This document shows, piece after piece, positions 8,866 through 16,158 of a DNA stretch of 64,000 nt. Within the stretch, counting starts at the first letter, position 1; the number at the start of each line of letters is the position of its first letter. The stretch lies in the NCBI RefSeq assembly GCF_036231965.1, contig NZ_CP109499.1, forward strand, positions 434,001 to 498,000, given 5' to 3'. Both the position numbers and the translations under genes were made by a program. Under the pieces are notes generated by a model. It made no database searches. It saw nothing but the letters and a program-made list of their open reading frames with translations, and was not told the DNA's origin. The DNA comes from Streptomyces sp. NBC_01428 (lineage in GTDB: Bacteria > Actinomycetota > Actinomycetes > Streptomycetales > Streptomycetaceae).

Positions 8866-9444
8866 ATGACCGTGACCTACACGTTCGACGTCTTTTCCAG
8901 CCTCGACGGATTCGGCGCAGCCGGCGGAAACTGGACCGGGTACTGGGGCAAGCAGGGGCCGGAACTCCTGGACCACCGGCTCGCCCTGTACGACGAAGCG
9001 CAGCGGATGGTCTTCGGCGCCAACACCTATCGGGCGTTCGCACGGATGCTGGCCGAGAGCACCGAGGACTCCGACGTCCGTGACCCGTGGGTCACGCGGA
9101 TGCGGAACCTGCCGACGACGGTGGTGTCGAGCACGCTCGAGGGGCCTCTGGACTGGCCGGACGCCGAGGTCGCGAACGGCGATGCCGTCGATGTCGTCGC
9201 CCGGCTCAAGAAGGACTCCGCGGTGCCGCTGCGCTCGCACGGCAGCCTCTCGATGAACCGGGCCCTGATGGCGGCCGGCCTGGTGGACCGCGTCCAGGTG
9301 ACGCTCTTCCCCGTCATCACCGGTCGGACCGGACTGGAACCGATCTTCGGGGGTGCGTCCGACTTCGACCTCGAACTGATCGAGCACCGCACGCTCGACG
9401 GCGATATCCAAGAGCTCGTCTACCGGCCCACCGCACACGTCTGA
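8866..9444 (+). CDS. Dihydrofolate reductase/RibD C-terminal-domain family protein
   Basis: A 192-residue protein of the DHFR-like fold shared by the RibD reductase domain. It opens YTFDVFSSLDGFGAAG, has the FGANTYRAF helix and ends with LFPVITGRTGLEPIF, the family's NADPH-binding and dimer-interface features. It is not the housekeeping folA; relatives are mostly uncharacterised reductases. Start at ATG 8866 with a perfect GAGGAGG seven bases upstream, so the 17-codon upstream extension is rejected. Divergent from the NB-ARC regulator; the 206-bp spacer likely holds both promoters. A second member of this family is at 44387. Confidence 0.85.
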   Translation: MTVTYTFDVFSSLDGFGAAGGNWTGYWGKQGPELLDHRLALYDEAQRMVFGANTYRAFARMLAESTEDSDVRDPWVTRMRNLPTTVVSSTLEGPLDWPDAEVANGDAVDVVARLKKDSAVPLRSHGSLSMNRALMAAGLVDRVQVTLFPVITGRTGLEPIFGGASDFDLELIEHRTLDGDIQELVYRPTAHV

Positions 9445-9728
9445 GTCCGGCGAGAGCAGGTGCCCCGCGGGAGGCGCACCACCGAAGGCGGGCCGTCCAC
9501 GCCCGGCATCTTGGTGAGTGTCAGGTCCATCATGCCTGTTCGGAGGCTGTTTCGGTAGGACGGAGGCCACGTCCGTTCGGCCTTGTCGCCGGTGGCGGTC
9601 CACCCGCAGACTCGTCGTCATCCACCCTCCGGCGTTCGTGCCGGCATCCGTTCCCGGCTGCCGGTGCGTTCGCCGTGCTGTCTCGTCGCGCGGCGGGCGC
9701 GGCGCGGGGTGGGGACGAAGGGGGATCG

Positions 9729-10052
9729 GTGGATCAGGACATGGTTGTACTGGCGAGAGTCCGGCTGCTCAGTGCCAACCGACGCGTGGTGCGCGGCACC
9801 GAGGGGCTGTGGATCTATCGCCTTCTCACACAGGTCGAACCGGAGGTGTACGGGTCGAAGCTGGCGTACGTGCTGGTCGAGGCCGGCGCTTCTCCTCGGG
9901 TGAGCGAGTTGCCGGAGCGACGGCTGGCCCTGTTCGACGAGGCGGTGACCGTGGCGAAGGCGCTCGACGTCACGAATCCCTACCGGGCGAAGGTGTTGGA
10001 GCGGGCACTGGCGGCCCGGCAGCGGGAGTTGGACGGACGACCGGTGTCGTAG
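9729..10052 (+). CDS. Hypothetical protein
   Basis: A 107-residue protein with no family I can name. It is compact and mostly helical, with conserved-looking stretches LLTQVEPEVYGSKLAYVLVEAG, RRLALFDEAVTVAK and a C-terminal basic helix ERALAARQRELDG. There is no signal peptide or membrane segment. The GTG start at 9729 follows GAAGGGGGA. The 284-bp region before it (9445-9728) shows nothing I can support. A hairpin terminator follows the stop. Coding bias is good, which supports a real gene. Confidence 0.6.
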   Translation: MDQDMVVLARVRLLSANRRVVRGTEGLWIYRLLTQVEPEVYGSKLAYVLVEAGASPRVSELPERRLALFDEAVTVAKALDVTNPYRAKVLERALAARQRELDGRPVS

Positions 10053-10089
10053 CGGATCCTTACAACAGCAGGTGGCCCGGGTCTCGCGT

Positions 10090-10121
10090 GCGTCCGGTCC
10101 GGCGAGAGCCGGGCCGGACGC
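10090..10121 (+). terminator. Hairpin terminator
   Basis: A 14-bp stem (GCGTCCGGTCCGGC at 10090-10103 and GCCGGGCCGGACGC at 10108-10121, one G-U pair) with a GAGA tetraloop, 37 bases after the stop of the hypothetical gene. Confidence 0.6.
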
Positions 10122-10175
10122 CCGGCCCGGCACCAAGGGCTTCCCGCGAGCCGACTACCTCAGAGATCATGAAGC

Positions 10176-11081
10176 ATGCTCCCGGACGACTGGCAACTCA
10201 CCGCCGAAACGGACGACTTCCTCACCCGAAGCGGAGACTTCCTGCGCTCGCGGGCGGCGATGCACAACACGGTGCTCACGGACATCGAGAAGCTGCGGAC
10301 ACGCGGGCCTGACCCCCGCGACGCCGCGTTCGCCCCCGTGTTCGGCCGACTGGTGTCAGGAGACGAGGTGCTCGCCGTCTTCTACTACACCCCGGGCGGG
10401 CGCCTGGGCCTGACCCCACTCTCTGTCCAGCAGGCCGACGGCCTGGCCGCGCATCTGGCCGACCTCGGACACTCCCCTGCCCATGTCATCGCGGACCACG
10501 ACACCGCCACGGCTTTCGCCGAGGCATGGCAGCGGCACACGGCCGCCGTCCCGACGCCCTTCTGGCGAACCCACCTCTACCGTCTCGGTACGCCCACTCC
10601 ACCGCAGCCATGCCCGGACGGCCGAGGCCGTGTCGCCGGGCCGGAGGACCACGAGCAAGTCGTCGACTGGTGCCGGGAGTTCTGCGTCGCCGTCGAGGAA
10701 CAGGCCACCATCGACGCTCTTGACGCCGGCTCCTGGGGCAGCACCCGTTTCGCGGACAAGCACTTCACGTTCTGGGAGACCCTGGACGGCACTCCCGTCT
10801 CCATGGCGGGTTCCACGTCGATGATCGGCGGGATGGTCCGGGTCGACCCGGTCTCCACACCGGCCCGCTTCCGGGGTCGCGGGTATGCGGGCGCGGTGAC
10901 GGTCGAGGTGAGCGGCGCCGCGTTGGCGGCGGGGGCGACGGACGTCGTGCTGTTCGCGGACCCGCGCAATCCGACCAGCAACGCCCTTTACCAGCGCGTC
11001 GGTTACGTCCATCTCGCCGACTTCACGGGGTACCGGTTCTCGTCCACCGGCGGACCGGAAGGCACTCGACGAGCGACGTGA
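10176..11081 (+). CDS. GNAT family N-acetyltransferase
   Basis: A 301-residue two-part protein. The C-terminal half is a GNAT domain: VDPVSTPARFRGRGYAGAVT is the acetyl-CoA loop (RxxGYA), followed by VVLFADPRNPTSNALYQRVGY, the classic strand-helix with Asn and Tyr near the active site. The N-terminal half, with AVFYYTPGGRLGLTP, looks like a degenerate second GNAT repeat. Substrate unknown. It stands alone, followed 132 bp later by a VOC gene on the same strand. Confidence 0.82.
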   Translation: MLPDDWQLTAETDDFLTRSGDFLRSRAAMHNTVLTDIEKLRTRGPDPRDAAFAPVFGRLVSGDEVLAVFYYTPGGRLGLTPLSVQQADGLAAHLADLGHSPAHVIADHDTATAFAEAWQRHTAAVPTPFWRTHLYRLGTPTPPQPCPDGRGRVAGPEDHEQVVDWCREFCVAVEEQATIDALDAGSWGSTRFADKHFTFWETLDGTPVSMAGSTSMIGGMVRVDPVSTPARFRGRGYAGAVTVEVSGAALAAGATDVVLFADPRNPTSNALYQRVGYVHLADFTGYRFSSTGGPEGTRRAT

Positions 11082-11213
11082 ACTCGGGGCCTGATTCCCT
11101 TCGCCCGTGCTCGTCCCGTCCGGTACGGTCGCGGGATTGTCCCCGCTGCCGGGAGCCACGCGGATCAGAGCGGGCGTCCCGGCAGCTCCGTCGTTGAGAG
11201 CGGGTCTTCCTCC

Positions 11214-11594
11214 ATGGCATGTCGTATCGGTGAACTCGTGCTCGGTTGCCGCGACCCTGAGGTGCTGGCGCGGTTCTGGTGCGAGGTCCTGGATTTCGTC
11301 GTCCTCAGTCGTGAGGAGGACGGCTCGATGGAGATCGGTCCTCGCGAGGGGTTCGGCGGCGCGCAGCCGACGCTCTTCCTCAGCCGCAGGGACGAGCCGG
11401 AACAGGGCAAGTCCCGGCTGCACATCGACGTCAACGCGACCGACCGCGATCAGGACGCCGAACTCGAACGCCTCCTCGGGCTCGGCGCCCGCCCGGCCGA
11501 CATCGGTCAGACCGGCGAGGAACAGTGGCATGTCCTCGCGGACCCGGAAGGCAACGAGTTCTGCCTCCTCAAGGCCCGCCTCAACCCGATCTGA
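11214..11594 (+). CDS. VOC family (glyoxalase-like) protein
   Basis: A 126-residue vicinal-oxygen-chelate protein. The signs are LVLGCRDPEVLARFWCEVLDF at the start (first beta-alpha-beta unit), SRLHIDVNATD in the middle and WHVLADPEGNEFCLLKA at the end, the usual metal-ligand (His/Glu) strand. Members serve as glyoxalases, dioxygenases or drug-binding resistance proteins; nothing here picks between these. A longer two-domain relative lies at 46279. The 3' side faces the methionine aminopeptidase, with a tandem repeat between. Confidence 0.82.
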   Translation: MACRIGELVLGCRDPEVLARFWCEVLDFVVLSREEDGSMEIGPREGFGGAQPTLFLSRRDEPEQGKSRLHIDVNATDRDQDAELERLLGLGARPADIGQTGEEQWHVLADPEGNEFCLLKARLNPI

Positions 11595-11684
11595 CGCCCG
11601 TCGGCCCCCGCCTCGGCACCACCACGCGAGAGCGCCGGGAACAGACGTTGCCGGCGCGGCTGTTGCCCGCGCTCACGCGGTCCG

Positions 11685-11754
11685 TTCGGTTCACGTCGCG
11701 TCGGCTCGGTTCACGTCGCGTCGGTTCGGTTCACGTCGCGTCGGTTCGGTTCGG
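11685..11754. repeat. 20-bp tandem repeat, 3.5 copies
   Basis: The unit TTCGGTTCACGTCGCGTCGG occurs at 11685-11704, 11705-11724 (first base C) and 11725-11744, followed by a half copy to 11754. It lies in the 214-bp spacer between the convergent VOC and methionine aminopeptidase genes, outside any credible coding region. Copies are nearly identical, suggesting recent slippage-driven expansion. Confidence 0.85.
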
Positions 11755-11808
11755 TCGCCGAGATCCTCCCGACGCCGGACGATCTCCTCACTCGCCGGAG
11801 AGGCCCCG

Positions 11809-12579
11809 CTACCGCGCCAGGGTGAGGATCTCGGCCCCGTCGTCGGTGATGGCGATGGTGTGTTCGCTGTGCGCTGTGCGGCAGCCCGTCGCGCTGCGGA
11901 GTGTCCATCCGTCGTCGTCGGTGACGAGTTCGGCGGTGTCCGCCATGACCCACGGCTCCAGTGCCAGCAGCAGTCCCGGGCGCAGTTTGTATCCCCGGCC
12001 GGGACGGCCGGTGTTCGCGACATGCGGGTCCTGGTGCATCGTCGACCCGATGCCGTGGCCGCCGAACTCGGTGTTGATGGGGTATCCGGCCTCACTCAGC
12101 ACCGTGCCGATCGCGTGGGAGAGATCTCCGATGCGGGCCCCGGGCCGGGCAGCGGCGATCCCCGCGGCCAGTGCCCGTTCGGTGGCGTCGATCATCGCCA
12201 CGCTCTCCGGGGGCTTCACGTCCCCCACGAGGAAGCTGATGGCGGCGTCGGCGGCGACGCCGTCCTGAGAGACGGCGAGGTCGAGGGTGAGCAGATCACC
12301 GTCGGCGAGGGTGTAGTCGTACGGCCGGCCGTGGAGCACGGCGTCATTGACGGCGGTGCAGATGTAGTGGCCGAACGGGCCGCGCCCGAAGGACGGTGCG
12401 TAGTCGACGTAACAGGACTGCGCCCCGGCGTCGAGGATCATCGCCTTGGCCCACCGGTCGACGTCCAGCAGATTCGTGCCGACCACGCAACGGCTCTTCA
12501 GCGTCTGCAGGATGTCCGCGACCAGGGCGCCGGTGACTTTGGCCCGGGTCAGCAGGGTGGGGTTCAGGATCTCGATCAT
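11809..12579 (-). CDS. map: Type I methionine aminopeptidase (accessory copy)
   Basis: A 256-residue metallopeptidase that removes N-terminal methionine from new proteins. All metal ligands and the catalytic histidines can be placed: His83 in NDAVLHGRP, Asp100 in LLTLDLAV, Asp111 in VAADAAISF, His175 in GGHGIG, Glu208 in ALEPW and Glu239 in SEHTIAI. There is no N-terminal SH3-binding zinc extension. Streptomycetes usually carry a housekeeping map beside ribosomal genes; this copy is isolated and divergent from an XRE regulator, so it is probably an additional, conditionally expressed enzyme. Confidence 0.9.
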   Translation of the reverse strand: MIEILNPTLLTRAKVTGALVADILQTLKSRCVVGTNLLDVDRWAKAMILDAGAQSCYVDYAPSFGRGPFGHYICTAVNDAVLHGRPYDYTLADGDLLTLDLAVSQDGVAADAAISFLVGDVKPPESVAMIDATERALAAGIAAARPGARIGDLSHAIGTVLSEAGYPINTEFGGHGIGSTMHQDPHVANTGRPGRGYKLRPGLLLALEPWVMADTAELVTDDDGWTLRSATGCRTAHSEHTIAITDDGAEILTLAR

Positions 12580-12608
12580 GCGACGCCCTTCTCATGCAAC
12601 CAATAACA

Positions 12609-12631
12609 ATACCGGTTGAACTATACCGGTA
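12609..12631. promoter_or_regulatory. Likely XRE operator: paired TACCGGT sites
   Basis: Two ATACCGGT boxes at 12609-12616 and 12623-12630, 14 bp apart, sit in the 65-bp spacer between map and the XRE gene; the second extends to the perfect palindrome TACCGGTA (12624-12631). The patch is AT-rich compared with its surroundings. Position and symmetry suit binding by the divergent regulator to control both promoters. Confidence 0.6.
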
Positions 12632-12644
12632 CTAGAATCGCCTC

Positions 12645-12944
12645 ATGGTCAGGACGCCGCTCACTCCCGCAGAGGTCGCACGCGGTCAGCGCCTCGGCGC
12701 CCTCCTGCGGCGCGCACGGGGAAACCGCTCGATGCTCGCCACCGCCCTCGACGCACGCGTCTCACCGGAGACGCTCCGGAAGATCGAGACGGGCCGCGTG
12801 GCGACTCCCAGTTTCTCGACCATCGCGGCGATCGCCGAGGTCCTCGGCCTCTCCCTCGACGCGGTGTGGGCCGAGATCAGCGAGCCGGAATGTGCCGTCG
12901 GCGCGCACATCGGGCACGGCGCGCGTGAGCAGCTGACCTCGTAG
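12645..12944 (+). CDS. XRE family transcriptional regulator
   Basis: A 99-residue protein that is almost only a helix-turn-helix domain: RLGALLRRARGNRSMLATALDARVSPETLRKIETGRVATPSFSTIAAIAEVLGLSLDAV has the full five-helix XRE pattern with the turn at RVSPETLRKIETG. It has no sensor domain. It is divergent from the accessory methionine aminopeptidase across a 65-bp spacer with paired TACCGGT boxes, and probably represses or activates that gene and itself. Confidence 0.85.
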   Translation: MVRTPLTPAEVARGQRLGALLRRARGNRSMLATALDARVSPETLRKIETGRVATPSFSTIAAIAEVLGLSLDAVWAEISEPECAVGAHIGHGAREQLTS

Positions 12945-13117
12945 GCCGCCTCACGGCCGGTCGCCACGTCGGAGAGCGCGGCGAGGGCGGGCGCGCGTCG
13001 CGGTGAGAGCGCGGCGACCACGCCGGAAGTCAGCCCGCGGCGGCACGCGAAGCTTCGCCCCGTCAACGCCCGCGCATGGCCGGCGGGAGGGGCGTAGAGA
13101 CGAACAGTCCTACGGAA

Positions 13118-14245
13118 TCAGCGAGTTGCCGTCTCGGCCAGGGTCTCGCGGACGATCCGCACCGCGCGCTCCGTGTCCGCGCGGGTCACGTCGAGGTGGA
13201 ACACGAAGCGCAGTTGTCCCGGGTATCCAGCGCACAGCAGGCCCCGGCGCGCCAGCCGGTCGCTCAGGTCCTCGGTGTCGATGCCAGGGGCGGACGTCGC
13301 GAAGACCATGTTGGTGCCGCTGGGCTCGATGGTCAGGCCTTCCAGGTCCTTCAGGCCGTCGGCGAACAGGGCTGCGTGCGCGTGGTCGTCCGCGAGTCGC
13401 GCCACATGGTGGTCGAGCGCGTGGAGTGCCGCGGCCGCCAGCACGCCGGCCTGCCGCATCCCGCCCCCCAGGACCTTGCGCCAGCGCCGCGCACCGTTCA
13501 CGAACTCCCTGGATCCGACGAGTGCCGAGCCGACGGGTGCGCCCAGGCCCTTGCTGAAGCAGACGGAGACACTGTCGAAGTGACCGGCGATCAGTCGTGC
13601 CTGCGCGTACGGATCGTCTCCGGAGGCCACCGCGGCGTTGAAGAGCCGCGCCCCGTCGAGGTGCGTGGCGAGCCCGTGATCGCGGGCGAGTCCCGTCGCC
13701 GTCTTCAGGTAGTCCGGGGACACCGCGCGGCCACCGATGGTGTTCTCCAGGCAGAGCAGCCGGGTCCGCGCGAAGTGCGGATCGTCCGGCTTCACGGTGG
13801 CGGCGATGTCCTGCGGGTCCAGTGTCCCGTCCGCCCGATGCGGCAGCGGCTGGGGCTGGATGCCTCCGAGCACCGCGGCGCCACCGCCTTCCCACCGGTA
13901 CAGGTGGGCCATCTGGCCGGCGATGTACTCGTCCCCCCGACCGCAGTGGGTCAGCAGGGCGCACAGGTTGCTCTGCGTTCCCGAGGAGACGAACAGCGCG
14001 TCCTCGAATCCGAGGAGTCCGGCGATTCGCTCCTGCAGCGCGTTGACGGTGGGGTCGTCACCGAAGACGTCGTCTCCGACCTCGGCCTCGGCCATGGCCC
14101 GCCGCATCGCGTCGCTGGGCCGGGTGACGGTGTCGCTGCGCAGATCGACGGGACGACCGGACGCGCCGTATGCCGCGCCCGTCTCGTTCGCGGCGTGGGA
14201 GACGTCGGCGGCGTCGGCCGCGCGGGCGGAATCAGTGGTCGGCAC
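13118..14245 (-). CDS. ltaE: Low-specificity L-threonine aldolase family PLP enzyme
   Basis: A 375-residue fold-type I PLP enzyme, predicted to cleave L-threonine or L-allo-threonine to glycine and acetaldehyde. The family opening VDLRSDTVTRPSDAMRRAMAEAEVGDDVFGDDPTVNALQ is intact; the PLP lysine is in SVCFSKGLGAPVGS, and LATHLDGARLFNA carries the PLP-ring Asp. About 30 Ala-rich residues precede the conserved start; GTG at 14245 is the best-spaced start, with GTG at 14251 an alternative. The SDR gene upstream on the same strand (118-bp gap) may be cotranscribed. Confidence 0.85.
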   Translation of the reverse strand: MPTTDSARAADAADVSHAANETGAAYGASGRPVDLRSDTVTRPSDAMRRAMAEAEVGDDVFGDDPTVNALQERIAGLLGFEDALFVSSGTQSNLCALLTHCGRGDEYIAGQMAHLYRWEGGGAAVLGGIQPQPLPHRADGTLDPQDIAATVKPDDPHFARTRLLCLENTIGGRAVSPDYLKTATGLARDHGLATHLDGARLFNAAVASGDDPYAQARLIAGHFDSVSVCFSKGLGAPVGSALVGSREFVNGARRWRKVLGGGMRQAGVLAAAALHALDHHVARLADDHAHAALFADGLKDLEGLTIEPSGTNMVFATSAPGIDTEDLSDRLARRGLLCAGYPGQLRFVFHLDVTRADTERAVRIVRETLAETATR

Positions 14246-14363
14246 ACGCACACTCTGCCACGCCGGGAGCGGCCTTGACCGTCGGGGTGGCCGACGGTCC
14301 GCGGAGCATGGCTCGCTCCCGACCGCCGACCGGACAGTGCCCGGACTCACCCCTCCAGGAGGC

Positions 14364-15242
14364 TCAGGCAGCGCGCTCCGCCGACGGATCCTCCTCCTGC
14401 TCCGGTACGGACTGAACCGACGCCCCCTGTACGAGAACCCGAGCGGCGGCGAGTTCCTCGCGGGACGCCTGTTCCGCCGCTTCGAGGTACATGTAGGCGT
14501 CGTCACCGATCGGGATGCGCAACGGGGTCGGGCCGTCGCCGGTGACGATGTCCAGTACGCGGGCCGCGTAGTCCTCCGGGCGTCCGGTGGCGGGATCGTC
14601 GGCCATCGCGCGCAGCCCGTCGAGCGTCCCGGAGGTCGTGTCCGTGTAGGCGGACAGGCGGCGCTCCGACTCGGAGACGGTCGTTCCGTAGTGGGTGGCG
14701 AAGCAGCCGGGTTCGACGACCGTGACGCGAATGCCGTCCGGGGCCACCTCCGCGGCCAGCGCCTGACTCATCCCCTCCAAGGCGTACTTTCCCGCGGCGT
14801 ACGCGCCCAACCCGGGAAACGCGATCCGGCCGGTCAGGGACGAGACGTTGACGATGTGTCCGCGGCCCTGGGCCCGCATGAGCGGGAGGACGAGCCGCAC
14901 CAGACGCCAGGGGGCGACGACCAAGGTCTCCAACTGGTCCCGCACCTCGGCGTCCGAGACTTCCTCGACCGCGCCGAACAGGCCCGCCCCCGCGTTGTTC
15001 ACCAGTACGTCGATGCCGCCCAGCCGGCCGGTGGCCGTCCGGACCGCCTCCTCGCACTGGCCGGCGTCACGCAGCTCCAAGGGGATCGGGACGATCTGCT
15101 CGGGCCAGGCGCTGCGCAGTCCCTCCAGCCTGGCGACGTCGCGAGCGGTCACCGCCACCATGTCTCCAGCCCGCGCCGCGGCCTCGGCCAACGCCTGACC
15201 CAGTCCCGACGAACACCCCGTCACCAGCCACCGTCGCACCAT
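14364..15242 (-). CDS. SDR family oxidoreductase
   Basis: A 292-residue classical SDR with TGCSSGLG at the cofactor loop near residue 8, NNAG in VLVNNAGAGLFG, the serine in NVSSLTG and YAAGKYALEG giving Y-x3-K, so it should be active. The pattern ending VEPGCFATHYG and the longer C-terminal tail fit the SDR branch that includes oxidoreductases of the YkvO/retinol type. The tail is rich in Glu (VPEQEEDPSAERAA). ATG start at 15242. Its start faces the secreted-protein gene across a 341-bp spacer. Confidence 0.85.
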   Translation of the reverse strand: MVRRWLVTGCSSGLGQALAEAAARAGDMVAVTARDVARLEGLRSAWPEQIVPIPLELRDAGQCEEAVRTATGRLGGIDVLVNNAGAGLFGAVEEVSDAEVRDQLETLVVAPWRLVRLVLPLMRAQGRGHIVNVSSLTGRIAFPGLGAYAAGKYALEGMSQALAAEVAPDGIRVTVVEPGCFATHYGTTVSESERRLSAYTDTTSGTLDGLRAMADDPATGRPEDYAARVLDIVTGDGPTPLRIPIGDDAYMYLEAAEQASREELAAARVLVQGASVQSVPEQEEDPSAERAA

Positions 15243-15583
15243 TGATCCCCCGTCGCGTTCGTGACGCTCCAGTCATGCCCCCGGCACCGGGCTCGGCCCG
15301 GTGCCTCATGATCGGTCACGAACAGGCCGCCGGTCATCCCGCGGCAAGGGGCGCCATGGGGCACACCCGGCGCGCGTCCAGCTCACGTTTCACTCCCCGA
15401 GCCCCTTTTTACGGTTCCTTTCCCTGCGCGGCTACAACCTTTCCCGAATTCCCTGCTGTACAAAAACAGCGCCGCCCATGCGCAACCATTCCGTCGCTCC
15501 AGCGCTCTTACAGGACGACCAAGCGCCCGCGGGAATACCGCGGGTTTTATCGGGATTCCGAAAACGGGGAAGGTTTTCATCCA
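15243..15583. other. Gene-free divergent spacer with attenuator-like leader
   Basis: About 340 bp without a supportable gene between the SDR and the secreted-protein gene. It is less GC-rich than its surroundings, with a T-run near 15405-15411, and must contain the promoters of both genes. The last 60 bp form two adjacent hairpins in the secreted gene's leader, described separately. Confidence 0.55.
15526..15565 (+). promoter_or_regulatory. Terminator-like hairpin and alternative hairpin in 5' leader
   Basis: CCCGCGG (15526-15532), loop GAATA, and CCGCGGG (15538-15544) form a perfect stem directly followed by TTTTAT, the look of an intrinsic terminator. The T-run can instead pair in a second hairpin, GTTTT(AT)CGG with CCGAAAAC (15544-15565), just before the GGGGAAGG ribosome site. 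This arrangement suggests transcription attenuation, though an ordinary upstream terminator is possible. Confidence 0.45.
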
Positions 15584-16087
15584 ATGCGTACTCGTGTCCG
15601 CACCACATTGTTCGCCGCCGCCGGTATCGCCGCCGCCCTTTCGCTCGGCGCGATCACCCCCGCCCTTGCCGGTACCAGTCAGCAGCCGGGCACACAGAGC
15701 GCGGCGACAGCCACGGCCGTCCAGGGTGACCCTCGCGCGGCCACCACGCGCGTCGCCGACTTCTACGGCGCCTACATCGACTCCATCTGGGACAACGAAG
15801 ACCCGGCGGCCTCCGCGAACGCCAAGGCTCTGCGGAAGTTCTACCTGAGCCCCGCGGAACAGAAGACCGTGGCCGCCTTCGAAGCGAAGGAGCACGCCGA
15901 CGGCATCCTGTTCGCCCAGAACGTGCCGGTGAAGTGGAGCGTCACCTACACCGGTTCCGGCGCCGGTCACGCGACGTCGCTGGTCACGCTGACCTGGAGC
16001 GACGGCCAGAACCCGGAAGTCACCAAGATCAAGGTCCAGTCCGACCTCCAGACGCGCAAGATCACCGACCTTCAGCCGGCCGGCTGA
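15584..16087 (+). CDS. Secreted hypothetical protein
   Basis: A 167-residue exported protein. A Sec signal peptide is clear: MRTRVRTT, a hydrophobic core LFAAAGIAAALSLGAI, and a cleavage site after TPALA near residue 29. The mature part has two halves: a helical segment (RVADFYGAYIDSIWDNEDP, LRKFYLSPAEQKTVAAFEAKEHADG) and a beta-rich end (VKWSVTYTGSGAGHATSLVTLTW). I do not recognise a family; the fold resembles NTF2/SnoaL-like exported proteins in general pattern only. ATG at 15584 follows GGGGAAGG; longer frames lack a signal peptide. A bidirectional hairpin terminator follows. Confidence 0.72.
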   Translation: MRTRVRTTLFAAAGIAAALSLGAITPALAGTSQQPGTQSAATATAVQGDPRAATTRVADFYGAYIDSIWDNEDPAASANAKALRKFYLSPAEQKTVAAFEAKEHADGILFAQNVPVKWSVTYTGSGAGHATSLVTLTWSDGQNPEVTKIKVQSDLQTRKITDLQPAG

Positions 16088-16107
16088 CGGCGCCGACAGC
16101 ACGGACG

Positions 16108-16149
16108 GAGCGCCCGGATCGCCGGTCGTCGACGGCGGTCCGGGCGCTC
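16108..16149. terminator. Bidirectional hairpin terminator
   Basis: GAGCGCCCGGA (16108-16118) pairs with TCCGGGCGCTC (16139-16149), and the loop itself contains a smaller CGCCG/CGGCG stem. It lies between the convergent secreted-protein gene and the epoxide hydrolase gene and can serve both. Confidence 0.65.
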
Positions 16150-16158
16150 GCCTCTCCT

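Noticed and set aside
9445..9728. Possible transposase remnant in the spacer before the hypothetical gene at 9729
   Set aside because: Short fragments hinted at an old reading frame, but there are no terminal repeats, target duplications or recognisable transposase motifs.
11107..12606. Long open frame antisense to the methionine aminopeptidase gene
   Set aside because: It is a GC-driven shadow: the encoded sequence has no family features, whereas the opposite strand has all MetAP ligands.
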